Origin: Plantago ovata
Taxonomy: Eukaryota; Streptophyta; Magnoliopsida; Lamiales; Plantaginaceae
Assembly: GCA_028274465.1 (NCBI GenBank)
Contig: CM051455.1
Span: forward strand, 67,353,677 to 67,417,676
DNA: 64,000 nucleotides
Reading direction: 5' to 3'
Shown: one piece after another, positions 36,278 to 46,320 of the stretch
Layout: each line of letters begins with the position of its first letter
Position numbering within the stretch: position 1 is the first letter of the stretch
Position numbers and translations under genes: made by a program
Notes under the pieces: generated by a model
What the model was told of the DNA's origin: nothing
Databases searched by the model: none
The model's input: the letters and a program-made list of their open reading frames with translations, nothing else

Positions 36278-36642
36278 TGATAAACAATTTAAGATAATTC
36301 AACATAATTACTCCACATTCCATGATAATATAAAATAATAATTGTTTTCTAAATATTATTTCACTATTACTTTGGAACAACAATTGTGTCCGACTGATTG
36401 TGCAAAATAATTTTTTATTAAAAAATAGACGAAAAAAATCAAAAGAATTGATCCAAGAGTTAGTTGGAACAAGTGGAAAGAACGACATAACATTCAACTC
36501 GTGAAGAACGGGTCCACCAAGCCTCAGACAGGATAAATCGGAGTATGGAACATTAGTGCATGGTGGGAGGTTTTTATATATAGACAATTTAAGATAATTC
36601 AACTTAATCACTCCACGTTCCATGATAATATAAAATACTAAT
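36278..36642. repeat. Direct repeat pair inside the Helitron
   Basis: A segment of about 60 bp (ACAATTTAAGATAATTCAAC ... CCATGATAATATAAAATA) occurs at about 36278-36338 and again at about 36582-36642. The 240 bp between has no recognisable content. It may be the remains of a small element or a tandem duplication. Confidence 0.55.
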
Positions 36643-37254
36643 CATTTTGTCCTGGGAGTTATACGATTTAGGATTAGTTTAAGTTTTAATTATTTTCCTT
36701 ATATTATTTAGGATCAATTTGAGGTAAAGTTGGATCTCGAAGATGTCAACAAAACAAAAATATTAAACTTAAATTAGGACGGAGGAAGTAGTAAAGTTCT
36801 ATAATATCACTCTCCAATTTAGTATTACTTCGATCTATCAATAATTTTTATACTTACCTTTATTTTACTCGATCAGACTCATCGTTGTACGAGGTTGAAA
36901 ATAGGAAAAAATTCAAGCCAGACATATTAGAGTATGTTCGTGTCAAATTTGAGAGACACAAAATGTAATTTCAAATAATCCATTGTTTATAACATGCGGT
37001 ACTAAAATGGTTTAATAATTTGTGGTCATGCATATGAAAAAAGAATCGTAACTCAAATTCCATGCCCTTTCAAAATATAAAAGATGAGCTATGTTTAGTT
37101 TAATTGGTATCTTTTCAGTACATATATAGCTATTATCGTTCCAAATTGATTCTATGATTCTTTTGTATTACGTTATGTTGTTGTTGCCCCTATGATTCTA
37201 CGTAGCGTATTAGTTGAATTTAGATAGCATCCGCCGTAATTGTTGCGTCGGTTG

Positions 37255-38230
37255 AGAGAGAGTGAGATACTATATAAGCTGATATGCAAACTGATATGGT
37301 TTGAGGCCTTTTGAGTTATTTCAAAAGCAAGTTTGTGTCTTCTAAGTGGACAATATTATATATGGCGTAGTTGTGAGTAATGTACCTGTAATGCCCCGCA
37401 TCCCACATCGCTTAAGAGTAAGTGGAATAAAGGCTATATATGTTAGACCACCACTCTCACATGGTATGGGGCCTTTTGTGTGATTCCAAAATCAAATCAG
37501 TGCGGGCTCAGGCCCAAAACGGACAATATCATACTGTGGAGACGTGTGTGGGACCGTCCAGGAGTAACCACGCCGGCCGGATTGGTCGGATCGTTACAAA
37601 TGGTATCAGAGCCTAGATCAACCCAAAGCCCGCAGCGGGTGGACGGTTGGTAAAGGTTATTGTCAGTTTGTCACCCCCACCACTTAAGGCGCTCGACGAG
37701 GACGTCGAGGCTTTAAGGGGGGTAGTTTGTAATGCCCCGCATCCCACATCGCTTAAGAGTGAGTGGAATAAAAGGGTATATATGTTAGACCACCACTCTC
37801 ACATGGTGTGAGGCCTTTTGGGTGATTCCAAAAGCAAATCCGTGCGGGCTCAGGCCCGAAGCGGACAATATCATACTGTGGAGACGTGTGTGGGACCGTC
37901 CAGGAGTAACCACGCCGGCCGGATTGGTCGGGTCGTTACAGTACCAGCCTAAGGTTCTATCTTGATCAAATATTTGGTTCGGTCTTTATGGATGAAATCG
38001 GAGTGGGATTGTCCCTAAACCCACAAGGCTTGCGGATTGTTGGTCCCATGACATATAGTTATCCTTGCCAAGAGGTTTGACGGGGACATTGAGAACATAA
38101 GGGCGTTTCACATCAGTTGGTGGCATAAAGTATATTTAATTAGACATACAATTATACACTCTAAAATGGTATAAGGTATTTTGGATGATTTAAAAATTAA
38201 ACATGTGCCAGATCGGGTAAAAAATAGATA
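37255..38230 (+). mobile_element. Old TRIM interrupted by a younger TRIM
   Basis: Segments at about 37255-37381 and 38100-38235 resemble the TRIM LTR described below (GAGGCCTTTTGAG, GGACAATATTATAT against TAAGGTATTTTGGATG, AGATAATATCGTAC). The part at 37946-38095 resembles the TRIM internal region (GACGGGGACATTGAGAAC). The intact younger TRIM lies inside it. Strongly decayed; the call is by family resemblance. Confidence 0.45.
37387..37940 (+). mobile_element. TRIM-1, short LTR element with target duplication GTACC
   Basis: 554 bp. LTRs at 37387-37598 (212 bp) and 37728-37940 (213 bp) are nearly identical, beginning TGTAATGCCCCGCATCCCAC and ending CGTTACA. The primer site TGGTATCAGAGCC (37601-37613) fits initiator Met tRNA, and a purine tract (TTTAAGGGGGGTAG) ends at 37725. 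GTACC flanks both ends (37382-37386 and 37941-37945). There is no coding capacity, as expected for a terminal-repeat retrotransposon in miniature. Near-identical LTRs mean a fairly young insertion. Confidence 0.92.
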
Positions 38231-38309
38231 ATATCGTACAAGTGAGCTGCATTGCATCAGACATATTCATGAGGCCTTGCGAGTGATTCAAATATCAAAA
38301 TTGGGTAAC

Positions 38310-38958
38310 TATAATACCTCGCATCCCACATTGATTATGAGTGAATGGGATAAAGGTATATATGTTAGACCACCAATCTCACATGGTATGAGTCCTTTTT
38401 GTTGATATCAAAATTAAATCTGTGCGGGCTCAATAAGCGGACAATATCATACCATTGACACATTTGTGGGTTCGTCATGAGTAACCTCGCCAGGATGAGG
38501 CTCATCCCATTAGTGGTCAGGTCGTTACAAGTGGTATAAGAGCTGGACGATCTGAAATTGCAAGAACTGAGTGTTATACGGGGCAAAGTGTTGCACCGTA
38601 TGGGCGGTGGGAGCCACCTCTTGAGCCCATAGGGACCACCTCTAGAATCCTACACGGATGGTTGGTCCCGTGACAAATTCTAACCCTAAGTCTTGACGAG
38701 GACGTCGAGAATTTAACGGGGTAGATTGTAATACGCCGCATCTCACACTGCTTATGAGTGAATGAGATAAATGGTATATATGTTGATCATCACTCTCACA
38801 TGGTATGAGGCCTTTTGGGTGATATCAAAGGTATATCTGTGCGGGCTCAGGCACGAAGCGGACAATATCATACCACCGAGACGTGTGTGGGTCCGTCATG
38901 AGTAACCTCTCCGGTCCAATAGGCTCGGCCTCGACCTTTTATTGGCCGGGTCGTTACA
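38310..38958 (+). mobile_element. TRIM-2, related short LTR element with target duplication GTAAC
   Basis: 649 bp. LTRs at 38310-38529 and 38727-38958 belong to the TRIM-1 family but are more diverged from each other. A primer-site-like sequence follows the left LTR at 38532, and a purine-rich tract precedes the right one. GTAAC flanks both ends (38305-38309 and 38959-38963). Older than TRIM-1. Confidence 0.85.
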
Positions 38959-39417
38959 GTAACGGTGTGGAGCAAAACGAACAATATCATAATACAATGA
39001 TATGCGTACATGACCGATTTTAGATGTACTCAAATAATCATCAAATAATATCTTCATCAAATAAGTTCTTTATATTGTAATGTCTTTTAGTAATCTAGAA
39101 ATGAGGGTAATTATGCCGTGGCATCGCCACGAGTTATTACTAGTGGTTGTTGAATTTGGTAATCATGAATTCAATGGTCAGCTTGTGAAGTGTATGCGAG
39201 ATTGAACAGCTGGATGTGGAGTTAAGGCCATATATGTGGATAAGCATATGAAGTGTTGATGTTGGAAAGTAGATGATCATCAATGGTAATGAGTCTATTG
39301 AACGGATGATCTAATCTGAGTGTTTGACTCTTGGGATCACAAAGTTAATATGGTGGTAAAGAAGTAATAAAAGGTGAAGTAAAGATGGTAAAATGAATAA
39401 GGTGATAAAAGAAGTAA

Positions 39418-39506
39418 ATTTTTTTTGAAAAAGGCAAAATATTATTAATAGATAAATAGATAAAAGATACAAACAAGCCATAACGTGCATAAGTAATGCA
39501 CACTAG
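39418..39506 (-). mobile_element. Very short LINE tail (89 bp)
   Basis: Flanked by a perfect 11-bp duplication AAAAGAAGTAA (39407-39417 and 39507-39517). The minus strand ends in CAAAAAAAA preceded by a LINE-like 3' end (TTGTATCTTTTATCTATT, AATAATATTTTGCC). The empty site is present in the left arm. This is an extreme 5' truncation. Confidence 0.8.
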
Positions 39507-39603
39507 AAAAGAAGTAATTATGGGTGGAATGAGTAAGAATAATAAAGAGAAGCAATTTAGCACGTGTGAGAAATGTGAAGGGTTGAAGGGGAATAATAAT
39601 TTA

Positions 39604-40447
39604 GGGTCAATTGCATATGATACCCCTCTTAATATTTTTAATTACATCTAGCCCCCTCATAGTTCGAAGATTGCATCCACTACCGTTACTAGATAAAATT
39701 AATTACATCTAGATCCAGGACCTTGACTTTCGCGAACTAATTCATTGAAAGTACTATTTTGCCCTTGGTCAATTATCGGATTTTTGGTTGACCAAACAAC
39801 TTAAGAAGTTTTGGATGTAATAGATAAGTTCTAAATTATTAAAAATTAAAAAAAAAAAAAAAGAAAGAAAAAAACAGTAACAACTCTGATCTGGAGCTGT
39901 GATCGGAGCTGTTACAGCTCCAGATCGGAGCCGTAAACATCCCCAAATTGGAGCTATTTACGGCTCCGATTTAGAGCCTTACAACCCCAGATAGGAGCTT
40001 ACAACCCCATATCGGAGCTGTAACGGCTCCGATTTGGAATGTTAATCGGAGCTGTTCCGATTTGGAGCTGTTAAACACTCCAAATCGGAGCTGTAACTAC
40101 AGCTCTGATTTGGGGCTGTTGAATAGCTCCGATTTGGGGCTGTTGAACAGCTTCAACGCCGGAGCTGTTGTAGAATAATTCCAGTACCGGAATTATTCTG
40201 GTACCGGATATTGGAGAAGAAGAATGGAGATGAAGAAGAAGACGAACAAAAGAAAAAAAAAACGAAATAGAAAAATAAAAAAGAAATGAAAAGGAGTTAA
40301 GGCTGTGTTTGGTTATCAAGCAATGAATAGTGACTTATTCCTTGGTCAACAAAAAAATGGGCTCGTGGACCTGGATGTAATTCTTGGACTAAGAGGGTTG
40401 TATATGCAAAGTGGTGTCCCAAGAGGAGTACCATATGATATTTACCC
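39604..40447. mobile_element. Foldback DNA transposon 2 (Mutator-like), 844 bp
   Basis: Inverted ends GGGTCAATTGCATATGATAC and, in reverse, GGGTAAATATCATATGGTAC match over about 27 bp. The 9-bp flanks AATAATTTA and AATAAATTA differ at one base. The left arm preserves the empty site. The centre (39885-40200) is a mosaic of CGGAGCTGTT, GATCTGGAGC and TTTGGGGCTG boxes, flanked by purine-rich GAAGAAGAAG sequence. No coding capacity. Same organisation as the elements at 30100 and 62583. Confidence 0.78.
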
Positions 40448-40716
40448 AATAAATTATTATATTATTATTCAGTTTTAATGAATATTGAATATAGGTTTCG
40501 GAAAGAGATCAAACAAGGACAAAGTAAATTGTTGATATGAGTAGATATCTCGATAAATGATTTTAAACATTTAAAATTGAATGATTAGGAACTAGAACAG
40601 AAGAGGATGATTTTCGGCTCTAATTTAACGTTTCAAAACGTTAGGAACAAGAATAAAAATAGAACAAGGAACGAAAAGGAACTTAGACGAAAATACTGAA
40701 AATCTCGGGTGTTACA

Positions 40717-41398
40717 ACTCAAAACTGAAAATTATTCACAACGCTTAATGCTTGTTGTCTTGCTTTGACCCTTCTTTTGCTTTTTTGGGTCTTATTCTTT
40801 ATTTCTATTATTTTACTCTTGTTGTTTTCTTTTCTTTATTTTGTTTCTTTTTTTCTTCTTTTTGTTTTCTTCTCTCTTTTTCTCTTTTTTCCTTAATATA
40901 TAGCAAGCAACAGCAACAACGAAAAGAAATTACAAAAACTCAACAACTATCTCCCCAAACCTATTCGAAAGAATAGGTTGGAGCACAAACTCAAAAAGAA
41001 TAAGAAAAATAAACTTTACAACGAACTTTACATGACTCAAAAACACGAAAGACAAGAACGACAATGGTAACCCCCTCCCAAAACCTATTCGTTAGAATAC
41101 GTTTCAAACAAAGGATCACACACCTCACTCTACCTCCTTCCTAGGCATTTAGCAATCTCGAAAGCAAGGTGAGAAACTTGTCGCCTCTTAAGTACATAAT
41201 TACACGGGTATACAACCATAAAGTCCAACATGCATCATTTTATAAGGCCTTCGTGAACCGCAGTAGAGAAAACACCACATAGTGATGCCGAGACTACAAA
41301 GCTTAACTAGTGCACATGCGAATGTGACAAACCAAGCGAGACAAGCCTCAAACTACTTACATAGAAATGCAATGTATGGTCAATGGTCATAAACACTT
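40717..41398 (-). other. Athila 3' non-coding region with hairpin and purine tracts
   Basis: Non-coding. A perfect hairpin AACCTATTC-GAAA-GAATAGGTT lies at 40958-40979 next to a purine tract (minus strand TGGGGAGA). A near copy is at 41081-41104 next to GGGAGGGGG. The stretch 40750-40895 is a long pyrimidine tract on the plus strand. It ends with CACTT (41394-41398), the chromovirus target duplication. Confidence 0.7.
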
Positions 41399-43926
41399 TG
41401 TAACACCCCATCCTTTTTTAATTATTTATTTAATTATTATTTTATTATTTAATTATTTAATTTAGTTAATTAATTATCAGAGTAAATTATTTATTCGATA
41501 ATTATTTAATTAATTTCGCGTAAGCTAGTTCGTTTCGTTTGGATCGAGCTGGACTTTCTGATCTATTTGGCCCAATTCTTTAGCCAGTCAAGCCCGTTGA
41601 CCGGCCCAGTCTTCTTAACCCTAACCCTAAGTCCATATCCCATCTCTCATTCTTGCTTAGCCGTCAAAACGATTTAGAGAGAAAGAAAGAAAGAAAAGAA
41701 AAGAAAGAAGAAAGAGAGGGAGGGAAAGAATAGAGAGATACTGCTACTGCTCTGCCTGCTCCGTCCATCCGCCGCCTGACTCCGTCCCAGCCGCACCGTG
41801 GCTCACGCCGCCGCGCCGTTGCACGCCGCCGCGTCGTTCTGCTTCCGATTCACGCGCCGCCGCGGCGGCGTATTGCTGATTGCCTCAGCCGGTTCTGTGT
41901 CGAGTTCGCGTTGTTGCTGTCATGTTCCGTTTCGTCGCCGCCGCTGCCTGTTCGTTCCTTCCGTCGCTGTCCGTTCGCCGCGCCGTCTGTCCATTCTGTC
42001 TCCGATCCGCGCCGTGCCGCGTCGATCCCAAATCGATCGATCCGATTCACGCGCCGCCGCTCTGTTCGTCGCGCCGCCGGTTCCGTCCTGTCTGTTCGCC
42101 GCCGCCGATCGATTCTTCCGTCTGTTTAATTCCGATTTCGATCGGTAAGTAATCTATGTTCGTTCTGTCCTTTCTGTTTCGAATTCAGATTTCGATTGAA
42201 TCTGGATTTAATCTGGTTTTGTTTATCTTTGATTCGCAACCCTTGATTTCTTTTCCGTTCGAATCGAAGGTAATCTCGTTTCCCTTTTTGTTCATTCGGT
42301 TTACTGATTTACTGTTCGTGGTTCATTTCTGTTTTGGACTTTTTACCGATGGACCATTTTACCCTTGTACTTTCTGGCCATGTTATTTGATTCGAACTGA
42401 GAATCGGGACTTAGGTTTTGTTAGAATGATTGTTGCTGTTGTTGGACTTGTGTTTTGACCTCGTATATTGACCATGGTTTTCTGTTGACCTCGAAAAGGA
42501 CTGTTTTGGACATTAGTGATATTAGTTTGAACTTTGTGGACTGATTTGGGAAATCTGAAAACCTAAAGGACCTTTTTGCAATTTACCTTTGACCGTCGTT
42601 GACTGACAGAGGACTTTTTCGTAAACCATTTATTTCTGTGAGGACTGATATGTATGTTTGGAAAACTTCTGGTTTGTTTGTACTTTCTGATTTTGAAAAG
42701 AGTTCTTTTGCAATTTACCACTGAGGGTATCTTGGTAATTTCCAGAATCTGAAAACCGAAAGAGTATTTCTGAAAATGTTTCAACTTAGTTTTTGTTTTT
42801 GTAATTTAGTAATGACTTGACTTGCTAGCCTGGTTGGTTAGATCTTTGCTTGTCTAACTTAGAGGTCCCGAGTTCGAACCCCGTCTTTACCACTTCCTTT
42901 TCAACCTTTTTCCTTCCGTCCATTCGACTTCTAAAGTGTATTTAGTACTTTCTTTTAGGTTCTCCGTTGTTCGATAAATCGTAAGCTCGTTACTCGTTGG
43001 AGATCTTTTGCTCGCAAGTTAAGGTGAGTGTTCACCCCTAAACCTATATATTTGCGAAAAACTGGAAGGATATGTGAAAACTTGTACCTATTACTATATA
43101 TTGTTTTACTGTATGCTTCCGCGTAAAAGTATAAGTCCTAAGTATGACTATTTACTTTTTCTGTTTATTGCTACTCTGTTCTGGACTGACTTTTCTGCAG
43201 GAACACCTCTCGGTGTTGATTATCTGTATCGGTTGTTCTGTATCTGTTCTGTTTCTGTGTGACCGGTCGATTAGGTTGTAATTAGGTAGGCTTGGGTAGT
43301 AGAGGACTATCGGGTTTGCTTGATTATTTCCTAGTCTATTCCCTTTTAGGCGCGAGGCAGAAGTCGCTGAGGTCTATTAGGGTCGTAGGTTCTGTTTCCC
43401 CAAAGTACACGGGGGTTTCTATTTCTGTCCGGAGTTGTGCACCCTCTGGAGGGAGTTATAAGGGCATTCTGGGAGTAGGAGCAATAAGACGGGCTGCACC
43501 AACGGTCTTCAACCTATCTGTTCTGTTATTCTGTTCTGTTTGTTTGTTTTTCTGAAAAGGATTTTGATTTCAAAACTGTTTACTTTCTGTTTTTTTAAAC
43601 TTAGAACCTCATTGAGATCCTTTATCTCACACTCTCTTGTTTTCAAAATTCCTTCCTTCCAGATACTGCTGAGGATGTTCGCGAATAGGATGCCAGGGAC
43701 TGAGAAAGGGTCTGGGGTGTCTTGGGATTTTATTTCAAAATAAGAAGATGAACTTTTTACTGTCTTCACTCGTTGTTTCATTTGAATTCTAAATTTATCG
43801 TTGGATATTTACTTGTTTCTGCGCGTCAAAGATTATTTTGGCATTAATTGCCTACCGTTGCTATTAAAGTTATTTGGATTTTCTTTTTCAAGAAATTATT
43901 TTGTTTTCAAAACCGATACCGTTACA
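41399..43926 (+). repeat. Chromovirus 5' LTR (2.5 kb)
   Basis: Runs from TGTAACACCCC to GATACCGTTACA. Very AT-rich at first (TTAATTATT repeats to about 41500), then an AG-rich tract (41675-41730), then a strongly GC-rich stretch of CCG/GCC repeats (41760-42115), then T-rich sequence. It contains a tRNA-like segment at 42826-42893. The open frames in the GC-rich part encode Arg/Ser/Pro-rich nonsense. Confidence 0.9.
42826..42893 (+). ncRNA. tRNA-like segment with pol III promoter boxes, inside the LTR
   Basis: An A-box-like TAGCCTGGTTGG (42826-42837) and a B box GAGTTCGAACCCC (42870-42882) are spaced as in a tRNA. The 3' side reads CGTCTTTACCAC. The acceptor and T stems pair poorly, so it is a tRNA-derived or SINE-head-like sequence and not a working tRNA gene. 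It lies far from both LTR ends. Confidence 0.55.
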
Positions 43927-43928
43927 GT

Positions 43929-43941
43929 TGGTATTAGAGCT
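43929..43941 (+). promoter_or_regulatory. Chromovirus primer binding site
   Basis: TGGTATTAGAGCT two bases after the LTR end, close to the initiator Met tRNA complement used by chromoviruses. Confidence 0.75.
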
Positions 43942-44204
43942 TGAGTTCAAACTCGAGCTTGCTAGGATAGGATCTTTTGACCTTTGGGGTGTGTGTGAGG
44001 GTCCGAGTCGCTGGTTAGGTCTTGTATTTTCTGTTGTTTATCTGATTCGAGTCTTGCGTACTAACCTTAAACCGTTTCTTCATCTTTTCTGTTCTGAATC
44101 TGACGACTTTTCTGACCCGTTTCCGAAACTGTTGACCTTCCGTGGTTGTCTCGATTTTGACATAGTTATTAACTAGTTAAATACGCGTGTGCTTACAGAT
44201 AGGT

Positions 44205-44657
44205 ATGAGTTCTGAAAAGAAGGTCATTCGTTACCGCCTAGTCGAAGGAGAGTTTAACCCGTATACCTCCGTTCCTGTTGTTGGCGTTTACCCTGGATTC
44301 GTGATGGACAGGGTCGTTCGTGAACGAGATCACTGCTGGCTGGAAAACTTTAAGCTTCGAGATGAAATAGCAACGAAGGATGCGGAAATCGGATTCCTTA
44401 AGACGGCTTTACGCGCCGCAAAGGAGCACTCTGGCTTTGTTTCGTTAACCGCGTCCAACGTAGGCATCAGGATTCGCAGGAGTAAGGCTCGGAGGACGTT
44501 CCCCGAGGGTTGCGGACCATCACGTAGAGTGGCGAGTGAAGGAGAACCCGAAGAAGAATCCGAAGAAGAACCCGAGGAGGACCCCTCTGAGGAAGAAGGA
44601 GGAGATGTTGACGTGCCCGAACGATGTTCCGAAGATGATATCGAGGACGCTTATTAG
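44205..44657 (+). CDS. Small acidic ORF upstream of gag in the chromovirus
   Basis: An intact frame of 150 codons from the ATG at 44205 (MSSEKKVIRYRLVEGEFNPY); a 156-codon version starts at 44187, but a splice-acceptor-like TGCTTACAG sits just before the inner ATG. The middle has a helical, charged stretch (VRERDHCWLENFKLRDEIAT), then a basic patch (RIRRSKARRTF), then a Glu-rich tail (EPEEESEEEPEEDPSEEE). It is unrelated to gag by motif. It stays open while the downstream genes are broken. Function unknown; it could be an extra ORF of the element or a captured host fragment. Confidence 0.5.
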   Translation: MSSEKKVIRYRLVEGEFNPYTSVPVVGVYPGFVMDRVVRERDHCWLENFKLRDEIATKDAEIGFLKTALRAAKEHSGFVSLTASNVGIRIRRSKARRTFPEGCGPSRRVASEGEPEEESEEEPEEDPSEEEGGDVDVPERCSEDDIEDAY

Positions 44658-45026
44658 GATAGATGCCTTTTCGAGCTCGTACTGAATTTCTTTTTTTGCC
44701 AAGCGAGTTTTTTTTTTAATTTCAGCCGACTGAGACTGTTTATGCTTTTCCGTTTACTTGACTCTGTGATTTTCTGTTTTCTCGCTAAGACGAGTAGAGA
44801 CCGATTTTCCTTTGTTTAATTGCATGCTTGGCTGTTTTGAGACTTCGTTGATTTTCTTGTTTTCGCGTTTTGTTTTAAAGTTCAAGGCATGTTTTCTTCT
44901 TCACTGCTCAGTTTATACCTGTTGTAGAAGATTAAGTTCTGGCCTTAGTTCTTTGTTTTTCTGTTCTTTTCTAAGTTAGAGATTCGAGGTTGTTAAATCA
45001 ACTGCTAAGTAGTGCCTTTGTTAGAA

Positions 45027-46266
45027 TGAGTCGCAGAAACACTCGTGGTGCCAGCAGCAATGGAAGTGAGATGATCAGCATCCTGAAAATGGAGACCAAG
45101 TGGACCGTATCATCGCTGCTTTGGGAAATTTCAGCGAAACCATTCGCCGTGCTGGAGCACCACCTATTCAGCTAGCTCCTCCGCCACCACCACCGATCCA
45201 GACCATCGATCAAGTTGCAGAGCGATTCACTCGATTCCATCCTGAGAGGTTCGAGGGAACACCTGATGCCCTCTGGACCGAAGGTATGGAGAACTTATTC
45301 TCGATCCTGCACTATCCGGATGAGAGGAAAATCGAGCTTGCTGCTTTCCAGTTCGTGGGAGCCGCCAGGAACTGGTGGAGGAACGTGAATGCAAGATGGA
45401 GGCAAGAGGGAGTTGCTCTCACCTGGGAGAACTTCACCAAGGATTTCATGGACAAGTACGTGCCTCGCCTGGTTCGCGAGAACCGGAGAGATGAATTTCA
45501 AGCTTTGGTGCAAGGGAACATGGATGTTGCCGATTATGACTCGGAATTTACCCAACTACTGAAGTATGTGCCGCATTTCCAGGACGATGAACGAGAGAAG
45601 GTTCGTCACTTTGTGAAGAGCCTGAACTCTGAGATCTGGTACAGTTTGTTTGGGACCAATATGCCTACCTATCTCAAGGCTGTCGAACTCGCCTCCGAGG
45701 TAGAAAGTGGTCTGAAGGAGATCAAGATGGCTGATAAGCCATACTCTAGCAAGAGGAACTACTCTAGTTCTTCTGGGAGCCATGGAGGAGGAAGCCAATC
45801 TGGTTACAAGAGGGAGAGTCGAGGTGGATACCAATCTGGATATCAAGCACCACCGGCGAAGTATGCTCGCAATCAGGATGACAACCGTTCTCGCAACACC
45901 ACTGGAGGGTCTGGGCAGTCATCCCAGGAAAGGAAGAACTGCAACTACTGTGGAGGAGTCAACCACGATGAGCACAACTGCTGGAAAAGACAAGGCTTGT
46001 GTTTGGCTTGTGGGAGCAAGGATCACAAGATCAGCCACTGTCCGAACCGTCATGCCATTGTCAAGGGAGGAAGACCAGGAGGCTATGCTCCGAGAGATGA
46101 TGGAAAGGGTACTATGGCAAAGCCCCGAGTTTACAGCATAGGTGGTCATGAAGTTCCTGACACCGCGAATGTGGTTGAAGGTACGCTACTGATCGCTCAA
46201 ACTTCTTCTAAAGCTTTATTTGATCCTGGTGGTACGCATTCATTTATTGTTGAAGTAGTTGCTTAG
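45027..46266 (+). pseudogene. Chromovirus gag and start of protease
   Basis: Gag has a retrotransposon gag core (RFHPERFEGTPDALWTEGME, AAFQFVGAARNWWRNVNARW, FMDKYVPRLVRENRRDEFQA), a Ser/Gly/Gln-rich linker and zinc-knuckle blocks (CNYCGGVNHDEHNCW and CLACGSKDHKISHCP) at about 45940-46045. The protease active-site region follows (HSFIVEVVA) near 46225. The gag product forms the particle and binds the element RNA. Family identity is clear. Confidence 0.85.
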
Positions 46267-46320
46267 TCACTCGTTTTACCATACAAAGTTTTACCCTACG
46301 CTTTAGAAGTATGTACGCCT

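Larger units (their letters stand above)
35221..39143 (+). mobile_element. Non-autonomous Helitron, 3.9 kb
   Basis: Starts TCTATTAATATATGAAAGCT and ends in a hairpin (CGTGGC-ATC-GCCACG, 39117-39131), 8 bases, then CTAG. It lies between A and T of the target TTTAA/TGGTTG. The left arm of the palindrome gives the empty site with no duplication. These are all the structural marks of a Helitron. No Rep/helicase gene is seen, so it is non-autonomous. It carries a nest of TRIM elements in its right half. Confidence 0.93.
29867..40716. mobile_element. Palindromic element with 5-bp target duplication
   Basis: Left end TGGAACACCCGAGG, right end CTCGGGTGTTACA; both lie within ACTCA duplications (29862-29866 and 40717-40721). 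The left arm (29867 to about 32221) and right arm (about 32461-40716) are inverted copies of one sequence at about 90% identity by eye, apart from later insertions. The spacer is about 240 bp. Without its insertions the unit is about 4.3 kb. TG...CA ends and a 5-bp duplication are LTR-element signatures, but the arms are inverted. I infer an inverted-dimer form of a long LTR; a foldback DNA transposon is the alternative. No coding capacity is seen. Confidence 0.75.
32461..40716 (-). repeat. Right arm of the palindrome (with four insertions)
   Basis: Arm pieces are 32461-32582, 34391-35220, 39144-39417, 39507-39603 and 40448-40716. Put against the left arm they are continuous, and the gaps correspond to one LINE, one Helitron, one LINE tail and one foldback element. 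Confidence 0.8.

Noticed and set aside
37387-37940. Cassandra element (TRIM with 5S rRNA sequence)
   Set aside because: I could not find 5S rRNA box A, intermediate element and box C sequence in the LTRs, although primer site and size would fit.
41616-41632. Telomere-like CCCTAACCCTAA
   Set aside because: Only two units, not the plant CCCTAAA repeat, and present at the same place in both chromovirus LTRs (also near 49818).
41798-42148. Overlapping long frames on both strands in the GC-rich part of the chromovirus LTR
   Set aside because: Products are Arg, Ser and Pro-rich without domains, several frames are open at once because of CCG/GCC repeats, and the stretch lies inside an LTR.
42826-42893. 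A functional tRNA gene
   Set aside because: Boxes A and B are good, but acceptor and T stems do not pair properly, and it sits in an LTR.
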